From NCBI RefSeq assembly GCF_018588885.1, contig NZ_JAFFIW010000045.1, positions 1 through 52,205 of the forward strand: a stretch of DNA of 52,205 nt, in the 5' to 3' direction. The notes under the pieces are model-generated. The model did not search any database and was not told the origin of the DNA. It was given only the letters and a program-made list of their open reading frames with translations. The position numbers were made by a program, and so were the translations under genes. Position 1 is the first letter of the stretch. Every line of letters begins with the position of its first letter. Below, one piece after another: positions 33,887 through 41,795 of the stretch. Source of the stretch: Mesorhizobium sp. dw_380 (GTDB taxonomy: Bacteria; Pseudomonadota; Alphaproteobacteria; Rhizobiales; Rhizobiaceae).

Positions 33887-34522
33887 CTATCCTACCGCCG
33901 ACGTCGGAACCTGGTGCCGCGACGTCTCGATCGCCGAAAACCGCTTCAGGAATGCATTCTGCGCCCAGGTCACGGAGCGCGGTGTGAAATCGAAACGCTC
34001 GGCGGAAAAACCGCGCGGGCGGCCGAAGAACTCCGTCGCCTCGGCGGTGGAAAAGCCGGCCAGCAGCGTTGCCTCGAAATAGGCGGCGATCTGGTCGGCG
34101 CGCTTGATCTCCTTGCGCAATGCCGCAGCCAGGTCGGGGGGCAGCGAGAAGCGAAGATGGATGGCGCGCTGCAGGCGCAATTCGCAGTCCTTGTAGCTGC
34201 CGCCCATCACCGACTTGAACGGCGAGATCATGTCGCCGATGACATATTCAGGCGCATCGTGCAGCAGCGCGGCGAGGCGGTCGGTGGCCGACGCCTGGGG
34301 CATCAGGTCGTTGAACAGGGCTTCGACCAGAAGCGAATGCTGGGCGACCGAAAAGGCATGCTCGCCGCTGGTCTGGCCGTTCCAGCGGGCGACACGGGCC
34401 AAGCCATGGGCAATGTCCGAAATCTCGATGTCGAGCGGCGAGGGGTCGAGCAGGTCGAGCCGGCGGCCGGACAGCATGCGCTGCCAGGCGCGTGGCGGCG
34501 CGCCGGTGCGGTCCGCCGCCAT
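33887..34522 (-). CDS. HD-domain phosphohydrolase (YfbR-like)
   Basis: A 211-residue HD hydrolase. Metal ligands are His55 (GEHAFSVAQHS), His62 and His88-Asp89 in LAALLHDAPEYVIGDM, with a distal Asp in KRADQIAAYFEA. Relatives such as YfbR are 5'-deoxynucleotidases. The start ATG 34522 overlaps the ygfZ stop (ATGA), so it is translationally coupled to ygfZ. Confidence 0.9.
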   Translation of the reverse strand: MAADRTGAPPRAWQRMLSGRRLDLLDPSPLDIEISDIAHGLARVARWNGQTSGEHAFSVAQHSLLVEALFNDLMPQASATDRLAALLHDAPEYVIGDMISPFKSVMGGSYKDCELRLQRAIHLRFSLPPDLAAALRKEIKRADQIAAYFEATLLAGFSTAEATEFFGRPRGFSAERFDFTPRSVTWAQNAFLKRFSAIETSRHQVPTSAVG

Positions 34523-35379
34523 CAGGCGTCCTCCGCGCTGACGGTTTCCTGCGGGAAACTGAATTTGGCCCAGGCGGGAATGGCCAGCGTCACCGGCACA
34601 TCGCCCGCCAGGATCGGCTGGCTGGCGTCCAGCGCCGCCTTGACCCTGTCGACGCGGGCAATGGCAAGCCCAGTGGCGCCGGAGTTCGAGCCGAGCGTGC
34701 CGACCGGCCGTCCCTCGACCGTAACCTCGGTACCAGCGGCAGGCAGGGGAAGCCCGGCTTGGACAATCAGCAGGCGCCGCCTGGCCGTGCCGCGATGCTG
34801 CATGCGCGAGACGACTTCCTGGCCGACATAGCAGCCCTTCCTGAAACCGACGCCGCCCATCTCGTCGAGCAGCACATCGTGCGGGAAGGCGTCGCCCAAC
34901 GCATAATCTGCGCCGCTTTCGGCGACGCCGTGGGCGATGCGGAAGGCCTGCCATGCATCGTCGTCGCCGGTCTCTGCGGTGCCGGCATAGGAGCGCGTGA
35001 CGCTCTCATGAAAGCGCCTGTCGGCAAGCGCCGTTGGATCAGTTTCTGAGGCGATTGACTCTGTTCCCCACGCAATGGTGACAAACGCCTGTTCCGACTT
35101 GCTAATCTCGACCTTGGCGCGAAGCCTGTAGAGCATCAGCCGGCGGATGAAATCATCTGAAATGTCGGCACGGCATTCGAGCCGGAAGGCGTTTTCACCG
35201 GCTCGCGAGATCAGGAAGTCGAACAGGATCTTGCCCTGCGGCGTCAACAGTGCGCCGGGCTTTGCTTCGCTTTCGCGCAGTGCATCGAGGTCGGTGGTCA
35301 GGATGTTTTGCAGAAAGTGCTCGGCATCCGGGCCCGAGACGGAGATGAGAGCGCGGTCTTTCAGCAGGGCAAAGGGCAT
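34522..35379 (-). CDS. ygfZ: Folate-binding protein YgfZ
   Basis: A 285-residue GcvT-like protein involved in maintenance of Fe-S enzymes. The signature K181GCYVGQE188 is present, with the N-terminal GcvT-fold segment (LKDRALISVSGPDAEHFLQNILTTDL). ATG 35379 is used; a TTG nine codons upstream is possible but less likely. It overlaps the following HD gene by one base of ATG in an ATGA junction. The gene diverges from pyrC 82 bases away. Confidence 0.93.
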   Translation of the reverse strand: MPFALLKDRALISVSGPDAEHFLQNILTTDLDALRESEAKPGALLTPQGKILFDFLISRAGENAFRLECRADISDDFIRRLMLYRLRAKVEISKSEQAFVTIAWGTESIASETDPTALADRRFHESVTRSYAGTAETGDDDAWQAFRIAHGVAESGADYALGDAFPHDVLLDEMGGVGFRKGCYVGQEVVSRMQHRGTARRRLLIVQAGLPLPAAGTEVTVEGRPVGTLGSNSGATGLAIARVDRVKAALDASQPILAGDVPVTLAIPAWAKFSFPQETVSAEDA

Positions 35380-35461
35380 GGGGCGGATAAAAGCCTGATC
35401 TTGCAAAACGGTTGGCCATTACGTAAGCCGCTGACACTCCCCCCGCAAGAGATCGATCAGC

Positions 35462-36793
35462 ATGGCCAACACTTACGACCTCATCCTGACAGGCGGCATG
35501 GTGGTCAACCATGACGGCGAGGGCCGACGCGACATCGGCGTGAAGGCAGGGCGCATCGCCGCGATCGGCGATCTCCGCCAGGCTTCGGCCGGCGAGACGA
35601 TCGAATGCCATGGCCTGCATATCCTGCCGGGAGTCGTCGACAGCCAGGTGCATTTTCGCGAGCCCGGATTGGAGCACAAGGAAGACCTGGAAACGGGCTC
35701 GCGGGCAGCGGTGCTGGGCGGTGTCACAGCGGTGTTCGAGATGCCCAACACCAATCCGTTGACCACCAGCGAGGCAACGCTTGCCGACAAGGTTCGCCGC
35801 GGCAGTGGCCGCATGCATTGCGATTTTGCGTTCTGGGTCGGCGGCACCCGCGACAACGCCAGGGATGTCGGCGAGCTCGAGCGGTTGCCGGGTGCTGCGG
35901 GAATAAAGGTCTTCATGGGTTCATCCACCGGCGACCTGCTGGTCGAGGATGACGAAGGCGTCGCCTCGATCCTGAGGAATACCCGCCGCCGTGCCGCTTT
36001 TCATTCGGAGGATGAGTTCCGGCTGCGCGAGCGTCTGGGCGAGCGCATCAATGGTGATCCGTCATCGCACCCGGTCTGGCGTGACGAGATCGCCGCCCTG
36101 CGCTGCACCGAACGGCTGGTGCGCATCGCGCGGGATGTTCGCGCCCGCATCCATGTCCTGCACATCTCGACCGCCGAGGAGATCTTGTTCCTCGAACAGC
36201 ATAAGGATGTCGCGACCTGTGAGGCGACGCCACACCATCTGACGCTGAGCGCCGACGACTATGCCCAGCTCGGCACGCTGATCCAGATGAACCCGCCGGT
36301 GCGCGCCAGACGCCATCGCGATGGTGTCTGGCATGGCATTGCACAAGGCATCGTCGACGTGCTCGGCTCCGACCACGCGCCGCACACGCTGGCCGAAAAG
36401 GCAAAGCCGTATCCGGCTTCACCCTCGGGCATGACCGGGGTACAGACGCTGGTGCCGATCATGCTCGACCACGTCAATGCTGGCCGGCTGACCTTGCAAC
36501 GCTTCGTCGACCTGTCCAGCCACGGCCCACAGCGCATCTTCGGCATGGCCAGAAAAGGCCGCATCGCCGCCGGCTACGATGCCGACTTCACCATCGTCGA
36601 CATGAAGCGGCGCGAAACCATCACCAATGCCCAAGCCGGCTCGAAAGCCGGCTGGACGCCTTATGACGGCAAGCAAGTGACCGGCTGGCCGGTCGGCACC
36701 GTCATTCGCGGCCAGCGCATCATGTGGGAGGGCGAGATCGTGACGCCGGGCCAGGGCAGGGCGGTGGAGTTCTCCGAGGCGCTGCCCGCATAG
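35462..36793 (+). CDS. pyrC: Dihydroorotase, QxH subclass
   Basis: A 443-residue amidohydrolase-superfamily enzyme. It shows the type-I/II dihydroorotase layout: VVDSQVHFREPGL (residues 58-70), VFEMPNTNPLTT, KVFMGSSTGDLL (loop with catalytic region), ATPHHLTLS and VLGSDHAPHTLAEK with the general-base Asp. The first metal-ligand position of the usual HxH is Gln62 (QVH), as in the DHOase_IIb-like group, so binuclear-zinc geometry may differ. It makes dihydroorotate from carbamoyl aspartate in pyrimidine synthesis, or a related cyclic-amide reaction. It stands alone between ygfZ and a nucleotidyltransferase module. Confidence 0.88.
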   Translation: MANTYDLILTGGMVVNHDGEGRRDIGVKAGRIAAIGDLRQASAGETIECHGLHILPGVVDSQVHFREPGLEHKEDLETGSRAAVLGGVTAVFEMPNTNPLTTSEATLADKVRRGSGRMHCDFAFWVGGTRDNARDVGELERLPGAAGIKVFMGSSTGDLLVEDDEGVASILRNTRRRAAFHSEDEFRLRERLGERINGDPSSHPVWRDEIAALRCTERLVRIARDVRARIHVLHISTAEEILFLEQHKDVATCEATPHHLTLSADDYAQLGTLIQMNPPVRARRHRDGVWHGIAQGIVDVLGSDHAPHTLAEKAKPYPASPSGMTGVQTLVPIMLDHVNAGRLTLQRFVDLSSHGPQRIFGMARKGRIAAGYDADFTIVDMKRRETITNAQAGSKAGWTPYDGKQVTGWPVGTVIRGQRIMWEGEIVTPGQGRAVEFSEALPA

Positions 36794-36845
36794 CTATTTC
36801 ACAGCGTTGGATTTCTTAGGCACGATCCACTAAGTTGAGGGGGTT

Positions 36846-37073
36846 ATGCACACAGACATCGCGCCAATGATTGTTCCCGCTGAGTTTCCGGAACTCCAGG
36901 CACTCGTCTGGCACCGCGATGCAACGCGCCCGATTCCTGCCGAGGAGGCTTTCGCCATCTACGAGCGGAACTGGCGCTTTGTCGATCAAAAGCGCCTGAC
37001 ACCATCTGAAAGGCTGCTTATCCAGAACCTGGCGGACAAATTCGGCCATGGCATTCTTTTGACCACTGGCTAA
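36846..37073 (+). CDS. Small unknown protein upstream of nucleotidyltransferase
   Basis: A 75-residue predicted protein starting at ATG 36846 after a GAGGGGG SD. It is acidic in the first half (MHTDIAPMIVPAEFPELQALVW, ATRPIPAEEAFAIYE), with aromatic residues, then a basic helix (RLTPSERLLIQNLADKFGHG). No winged-helix antitoxin motif is seen. It precedes the AbiEii-like gene by 67 bases in the same direction, so it is a candidate partner or antitoxin; function is unassigned. Confidence 0.6.
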   Translation: MHTDIAPMIVPAEFPELQALVWHRDATRPIPAEEAFAIYERNWRFVDQKRLTPSERLLIQNLADKFGHGILLTTG

Positions 37074-37140
37074 AGTTTCGTTTTCCTTCCTGATCTCTCC
37101 GCAACTGGAATATCCACAGGACACACCGCGAGCGGAAATC

Positions 37141-37878
37141 ATGAAGGAATTCGAGAAGCTTGAACACCGGATCATTGCTGAAGCCCTCGGATTGATGGAC
37201 CACCATCTCCTGACCGCAAACAAATGCTGGTTTGGGGGCGGGACGGCGATTGTCATGAAATTCGGCGAGTACCGGCGATCCCTGGATGTCGATTTCCTGT
37301 GTGCCGATGCCGATGGCTATCGCGAATTGCGGACCCATGCGGTCCAACGAGGGATCAGGGCATTTTTCCCCGAACCCGTCGAAGCCGTTCGAGATTTCCA
37401 GATCGACCAGTATGGTTTTAGGACAGTCGTAAGATTGCAGGGCCAACCGATCAAATTCGAAGTGATCCGCGAAGGTCGTATCCAACTTCAGGGTCATTTC
37501 GACAATGATCTAAAGGTACCTGTCCTCGTTGCAGAGGACATGTTTGCCGAGAAGCTGCTGGCCAATGCCGATCGGTGTCAGGATCGCGCGACCGCATATC
37601 GCGATGCCATCGACCTAGGGATCTTGATTGGTATCCATGGAAGGATCCCGGCGCAGGCTCGCGTCAAGGCACAGACCGCCTACGGCGCTGACATCCAGAA
37701 CAAGGTTGCCTGGGTCGCAAACAAGCTCCAGGACCAGGACGAGCTACGCAATGCTGCCGAGGTCCTGCAAATGAATCCCGACGTGGCCACAAAAGCGATC
37801 TCGGCGCTTCGAGATGAAGGTATCCGCCTTTGGCCTGATGCAGGCATTCTCAGCGGCGTTGTCGATCGGCAGGGATAA
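37141..37878 (+). CDS. AbiEii/AbiGii-like nucleotidyltransferase
   Basis: A 245-residue predicted nucleotidyltransferase of the AbiEii/MenT-like group. F31GGGTAIVMKFGEYRRSLDVDF52 gives the GGGT fingerprint and the metal-binding Asp pair Asp49/Asp51. A conserved Lys (Lys138 in AEDMFAEKLLA) and the distal YRDAIDLGIL motif (about 153-162) complete the fold. Characterised members add nucleotides to tRNA or act as type IV or type II-like toxins against phage; enzymatic action here is inferred. The partner is the preceding 75-residue gene, not a canonical AbiEi antitoxin. Confidence 0.8.
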   Translation: MKEFEKLEHRIIAEALGLMDHHLLTANKCWFGGGTAIVMKFGEYRRSLDVDFLCADADGYRELRTHAVQRGIRAFFPEPVEAVRDFQIDQYGFRTVVRLQGQPIKFEVIREGRIQLQGHFDNDLKVPVLVAEDMFAEKLLANADRCQDRATAYRDAIDLGILIGIHGRIPAQARVKAQTAYGADIQNKVAWVANKLQDQDELRNAAEVLQMNPDVATKAISALRDEGIRLWPDAGILSGVVDRQG

Positions 37879-37897
37879 GCATTCGCGTGCCGAGGTT

Positions 37898-38671
37898 TCA
37901 ATCCCCCGCGACGAAAAACGTCCATTGTCCGGCGGGCGTGATGCCGACGCGGTAGAAGATGTAGGCCCCGAACTGCTTCATGTCATCGAAATCGCCGGCG
38001 GTGACGATCTTGAACAGCTCGACACGCTGCCTGGCGTCGAGTTTATCCAGCGGCAGCGCGAAGAAATACGGCCAGACATAGAGTTCCTGCGGTGTTCCCG
38101 CGTCGACATGGACATAGCCGGCACCGAGCACCTCTTCCAGAATGGCCAGGATCTCCTGGCCGTCAGGATCACCGGAGAGCCCCTTGAGGAAGGCGATGGC
38201 GTCGCCGTCGATGTCGGCCAGCGATATCTGGGTCATGCTGTCGCCCTTGCCGATTAGAGGCCTGAGCTTTTCGATGTCGCCGCTCTGGCAGGCTTCGATG
38301 ATCAGGCCATGCATTCGCCGCACGGGCTCGGGCAGCTTGCCGAGGTCGTAGACGACTTCCGGCAGGGGCGCTTCCGGATCGACACGTGGCCTGTTGATGC
38401 CGCCGTCCGATGGACTGTCCGGCTCCGCGGCGTCTGGAACCGCCGGCTGGGTGGTCGAAGACGGCGTTCCCACCGGATCCGGCATGGGGACTGTGCTTCC
38501 GGGCGCCGAACCATCCGTCGACGGCGTGACGGGCGAGGGAAGCTCTTCGCGCTTGATTTCGCTCAATGCATGGGCAGGGCTGCTCACCAGGCACGTCATC
38601 AAGGCAATCGCGGCACAGCACGCGGCGAGACGGATGTGGAGGACCAGGCCCGTCGGCGGCCCGCCTGACAT
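37898..38671 (-). CDS. Secreted or periplasmic hypothetical protein
   Basis: A 257-residue protein with a likely signal peptide from ATG 38671 (MSGGPPTGLVLHIRLAACC, ending near SPAHA). The frame is open further upstream (to 38737) without an SD. A Pro/Ser/Ala-rich linker (about 40-105) precedes a folded C-terminal part (about 115-257) with VVYDLGKLPEPVRRMHGLIIEAC, DGQEILAILEEVLGAGYVHVDAG and FGAYIFYRVGITPAGQWTFF. It resembles conserved hypotheticals of rhizobia, but no named domain was recognised. The large proline-rich spacer suggests passage through the periplasm. Confidence 0.8.
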   Translation of the reverse strand: MSGGPPTGLVLHIRLAACCAAIALMTCLVSSPAHALSEIKREELPSPVTPSTDGSAPGSTVPMPDPVGTPSSTTQPAVPDAAEPDSPSDGGINRPRVDPEAPLPEVVYDLGKLPEPVRRMHGLIIEACQSGDIEKLRPLIGKGDSMTQISLADIDGDAIAFLKGLSGDPDGQEILAILEEVLGAGYVHVDAGTPQELYVWPYFFALPLDKLDARQRVELFKIVTAGDFDDMKQFGAYIFYRVGITPAGQWTFFVAGD

Positions 38672-38753
38672 CGGAAAGTTCACCGCCCGTATCTCCCTGC
38701 TTCCGGGCATGATGCCCGAACGGCACTCGATCGTCAAAGAACCAGATATCGGT

Positions 38754-39011
38754 TCAGTGCCGCAGCCGCTCAGGTTCGAAGGCGCCAGCGATCACCTTCT
38801 CGCGCATGCGGTCGAGCAGGGCAAGGGCCGAGGTCTCGCCGTTGGCGCGCAACATTTCACCGAATGCGGTCTCAAGCGCCGCCTCGGCGATAATTTCGGG
38901 CTCGATGCCGGCCGACAGACCCTCCGCCCAGGCCTCGCTGTGGCTCTCCACCGCGGTGAGGCGTTTTTCTTCCCTGACCAGGGCGTCGATGTCGTTGGCA
39001 GCATGTTCCAT
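38754..39011 (-). CDS. Small conserved-looking hypothetical protein
   Basis: An 85-residue helical protein from ATG 39011 (MEHAANDIDALVREEKRLTAV) with GGGTGG at SD distance; earlier ATG codons exist but lack an SD. The composition is strongly acidic/hydrophobic helical (IIAEAALETAFGEMLRANGETSALALLDRMREKV). No family assigned. It lies 82 bases upstream of the secreted protein in the same direction. Confidence 0.65.
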   Translation of the reverse strand: MEHAANDIDALVREEKRLTAVESHSEAWAEGLSAGIEPEIIAEAALETAFGEMLRANGETSALALLDRMREKVIAGAFEPERLRH

Positions 39012-39396
39012 AAGCGATGTCCACCCTTTCAAGCGGCGATCCATGGCGGGGATCAGGCTTGATCTGTTCCGTTTACACACAGCCTCAAAGTAAGTACTTG
39101 TAAATACGACATTTTCTTGATCGTTCTTTACAAAGGCCGGCTGCGCTTGGCGAAGCTTCATTCAATCCGGCTCAAACTTAGCCGATAAGACCGGCTTGCG
39201 GGGCGAAAACCTTCAGTTTGAGTTAATTCCGCATTCGTGCGCTAACGTTTCATTAACGTTGTTGCAGAAGTGCAACAGCAGGATTGCACCGGATGTCGGC
39301 CGGCACAAGCCGGGTACGCCTGTCCTTGGCGGCGAGGGTGCGAATATCTGTTGATGGACCAGTGTGGCTCCGGTTCACGCCTTCGTGGAATTGCCC
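39012..39396. other. 385-bp gap between two minus-strand hypotheticals
   Basis: No gene was supported here. The stretch 39060-39260 is AT-rich and should hold the promoter of the 85-residue gene. It contains the CtrA-like pattern TTAA-N7-TTAG on the minus strand (39242-39256) and a GTTGC-N6-GCAAC pair nearby. The rest (39260-39396) shows nothing recognisable. Confidence 0.4.
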
Positions 39397-39774
39397 CTAG
39401 TTGCCGTAACGCGAGGCGATGTCGCGCGACAGGGTCTCGCCTTCCTTCATGTAGCGGCTGATGGCTTCGGTGGCTGACGTCGTGCACTGCGCGTAGGTGC
39501 CGCCGAAGGAGCGGTAGCCGCGGTTGAAGCTGGCGATGAAGCGGGCACGCCGTTCCGGGTCCGGATTTTCCGAATCGAGCAGTTTTTCCATTTCACCCCT
39601 CCACTGGTCGCCCTTTTCTCCACACAGATTGCGCAGGAAATGCAGCGACCCCAGAATTTCGGCCAGGCGCATCAATCCGGGTTCGAACGGCGCCTCGGCG
39701 CCCGACGCCGGCCGCGCCGCAACGGTCATACTGACGGCAAGGCATAAGGCGATGAGAAATGGAGAGCGGCTCAT
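39397..39774 (-). CDS. TIGR02301-family periplasmic protein
   Basis: A 125-residue secreted protein. The signal peptide MSRSPFLIALCLAVSMTVAA ends near SGA. The mature part (LAEILGSLHFLRNLCGEKGDQWRGEMEKLLDSE, FIASFNRGYRSFGGTYAQCTTSATEAISRYMKEGETLSRDIASRYGN) fits TIGR02301, a small conserved family of Rhizobiales of unknown function. Two cysteines could form a disulphide. Confidence 0.9.
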   Translation of the reverse strand: MSRSPFLIALCLAVSMTVAARPASGAEAPFEPGLMRLAEILGSLHFLRNLCGEKGDQWRGEMEKLLDSENPDPERRARFIASFNRGYRSFGGTYAQCTTSATEAISRYMKEGETLSRDIASRYGN

Positions 39775-39828
39775 AGGTCTATGTGGCCAAACAATTTGTC
39801 GCCCGCAAGGCGTTTTCTGATGCGGATT

Positions 39829-40263
39829 TCAGCGGCTCTCAGGGAAGCCAGAAGGTCGACCGAGCAGATCTTCCGCCACGGCGAACACCGAACCGGCAAG
39901 CGGCAGCGCCGCCATCTCGCGCAGCGTGTAGAAGGCGGCTGTCTCGGCGTCGTCGCTAGCCGCGGCCTCGCCGCCAGCGTAGATGGCGCCGAAGACCGTG
40001 AGGCGATAATCGACCGGGTGGGAATCGTCCCTGCCGTCGATATGGATTTCCCGAAGCGGGCGCAAACCGGTGGCATGCAAACCGGTCTCTTCGAGCAGCT
40101 CGCGCCGTGCTGCGTCCATCAAGGTCTCGCCAGCCTCGACCTTGCCGCCGGGAAAGGCATACAGCCCCTGTGAGGGCTGCCGCGCCCGTTTGACCAGGAG
40201 CACGGTATCGCCACGCACGACGGCTACCGAGACCGCCGGGAGTATCTTGCGGGCTGTGTCCAT
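39829..40263 (-). CDS. Nudix hydrolase
   Basis: A 144-residue Nudix hydrolase from ATG 40263. The box GGKVEAGETLMDAARRELLEETGL begins at residue 39 with all acidic ligands. Substrates of Nudix enzymes are nucleoside diphosphates linked to other groups; MutT-like, ADP-ribose or dinucleotide preference cannot be told here. It is divergent from the SRAP gene, which deals with abasic sites, so a role in DNA or nucleotide damage is plausible. Confidence 0.93.
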   Translation of the reverse strand: MDTARKILPAVSVAVVRGDTVLLVKRARQPSQGLYAFPGGKVEAGETLMDAARRELLEETGLHATGLRPLREIHIDGRDDSHPVDYRLTVFGAIYAGGEAAASDDAETAAFYTLREMAALPLAGSVFAVAEDLLGRPSGFPESR

Positions 40264-40391
40264 CGGTACTCGATCAACTCCTTTGAGGCAGGTCTTTTGT
40301 GGACCGCCAGCATGGGCAAGCTTTAGCGGTTGCGCAACGCCGCTTCGATTGTCACTTTCAACGCCGAACCATTCGAGAGACACAATCGACC

Positions 40392-41153
40392 ATGTGCGGA
40401 CGCTTTGCCTTGACCGGCACGCCGGACCAGACCGCCGCCTTTTTGGGCCTCGCCGAACTGGAGGCGTTCCCGGCCCGCTACAATATCGCGCCGACGCAGC
40501 CGGTCCTGATGGCAACCGCCGGCGCGCCGCGGGCGCCGGGCTCCAATTTGCCGGACCGGCAGCCGATGCTGGTGCGCTGGGGGCTCATTCCTGCCTGGGT
40601 GAAAGATACCAGGGAATTTCCGCTGCTGTTCAACGCGCGCTCGGAAGGGGCAATCGAAAAGGCTTCGTTCAAGGCCGGCATGCGCCATCGCCGTGCACTG
40701 GTGCCGGCATCCGGCTTCTACGAATGGCGGCAAACCGGGGGCAAGAAAGGCCAACCCTACTGGATACGACCCAGGCATGGCGGGCTGGTCGCCTTTGCCG
40801 GCCTGATTGAGACCTATGCCGAGCCGGGTGGCTCGGAAATGGACACCGGCGCCATCCTGACGGTCAACGCCAATGCCGACATCGCCCATATCCACGACCG
40901 GATGCCGGTGGTCATCGATCCCAGGGATTTCGCCCGTTGGCTGGATTGCCGCACGCTCGAGCCGCGCGATGTCACCGACCTGCTGCGGCCGGCACGACCC
41001 GATTTCTTCGAGGCAATTCCCGTCTCAGACCTCGTCAACAAGGTCGCCAACACCGGACCGGAGATTCAGGAGCGGGGTGTCCTGCAGCCAGAGCCCGACA
41101 AAGTCAGGCGCCAGAAGCCTGGCGCGGACGACGGTCAGATGACGCTGTTCTAG
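40392..41153 (+). CDS. SOS response-associated peptidase (SRAP, YedK/HMCES)
   Basis: A 253-residue SRAP protein. It begins Met-Cys-Gly-Arg (MCGRFALTG); after Met removal Cys2 forms the DNA-protein crosslink to abasic sites. ARYNIAPTQPV, VRWGLIPAW, NARSEGAIEKASFK, RRALVPASGFYEW (catalytic Glu) and HDRMPVVI (active-site His) are conserved. It shields abasic sites in single-stranded DNA. Start ATG 40392 is fixed by the obligatory Cys2. It lies opposite the Nudix gene with 128 bases between them. Confidence 0.95.
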   Translation: MCGRFALTGTPDQTAAFLGLAELEAFPARYNIAPTQPVLMATAGAPRAPGSNLPDRQPMLVRWGLIPAWVKDTREFPLLFNARSEGAIEKASFKAGMRHRRALVPASGFYEWRQTGGKKGQPYWIRPRHGGLVAFAGLIETYAEPGGSEMDTGAILTVNANADIAHIHDRMPVVIDPRDFARWLDCRTLEPRDVTDLLRPARPDFFEAIPVSDLVNKVANTGPEIQERGVLQPEPDKVRRQKPGADDGQMTLF

Positions 41154-41223
41154 CGAAGCCCGTCGAGGGCCTTATTTCCGGGGCGCCTGGTCGCGCCCTC
41201 GTCGCCGGCGATTGCGCCGGATC

Positions 41224-41379
41224 TCAAGCAGCGCGGGGCGATACGATCTTCTGCGCGGGCTTCTTCTTCTTCGCTGTATGAAGAAGGGCGGCGACGATCG
41301 CGGCAGGACCGATCGCGCGATAGTGGCTGTCCAGTGCCGGTTGCTTGGCGCGGTTTGCGTCTTGCTTGCTTCGAGGCAT
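41224..41379 (-). CDS. 51-residue conserved-looking small protein
   Basis: A short ORF, ATG 41379 to TGA 41224-41226, with GGGAAGAG at SD distance upstream. The product begins MPRSKQDANRAKQPALDSHY, continues through RAIGPAAIVAALLHT and ends with a run of four lysines and AQKIVSPRAA. A HYRAIGPAAIVAAL helix next to basic stretches suggests a small nucleic acid- or membrane-associated protein; similar small rhizobial proteins exist in my recollection. Function is unassigned. It lies in the gap between SRAP and cysS, opposite to both. Confidence 0.6.
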   Translation of the reverse strand: MPRSKQDANRAKQPALDSHYRAIGPAAIVAALLHTAKKKKPAQKIVSPRAA

Positions 41380-41795
41380 GTTTCTCTTCCCAGGTAACGT
41401 TTTCGTGTTTGCGTTTGGTCGCTGATTCCGACCAAATCGTGACGCTTGATGATCTAGTCGGCGAATGTTTCATGACTGTGCCGACATGTTTAATAAAATG
41501 TTTCACTGCCTGATTCCGCGTGATCGGGCGACGAGTTTGCCAGTCGTGGCGACGTTTTTCCTGGGATCAGCGACTTGACGGCAACACTGGCCAAGGCGAT
41601 AAAGCCGCCCATGAAAACGTCTTTCGCCATTTGTGGCATTTGCATTATTGGCTAGCCTCGCGCTGGTCCGGACGTTTTCGCCTCATCTTTCCCCAGATTG
41701 GACAAACGCCCCGGCCAGCAGGCTGGAGTCCGATTTGCGCCTCGGCGCTGCTTGGCTCCATCCAGACAAGAAGTTCTGAACCGGGAAGGCATGGA
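41380..41795. promoter_or_regulatory. Divergent promoter region, small gene/cysS
   Basis: This gap contains TTGACG (41575-41580), a 17-bp spacer and GATAAA (41598-41603), a good sigma-70-type promoter for cysS with a leader of about 185 nt. Two copies of AATGTTTCA at 41464-41472 and 41497-41505, 33 bp apart, lie closer to the small gene. No T-box or other riboswitch was recognised. Confidence 0.5.
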
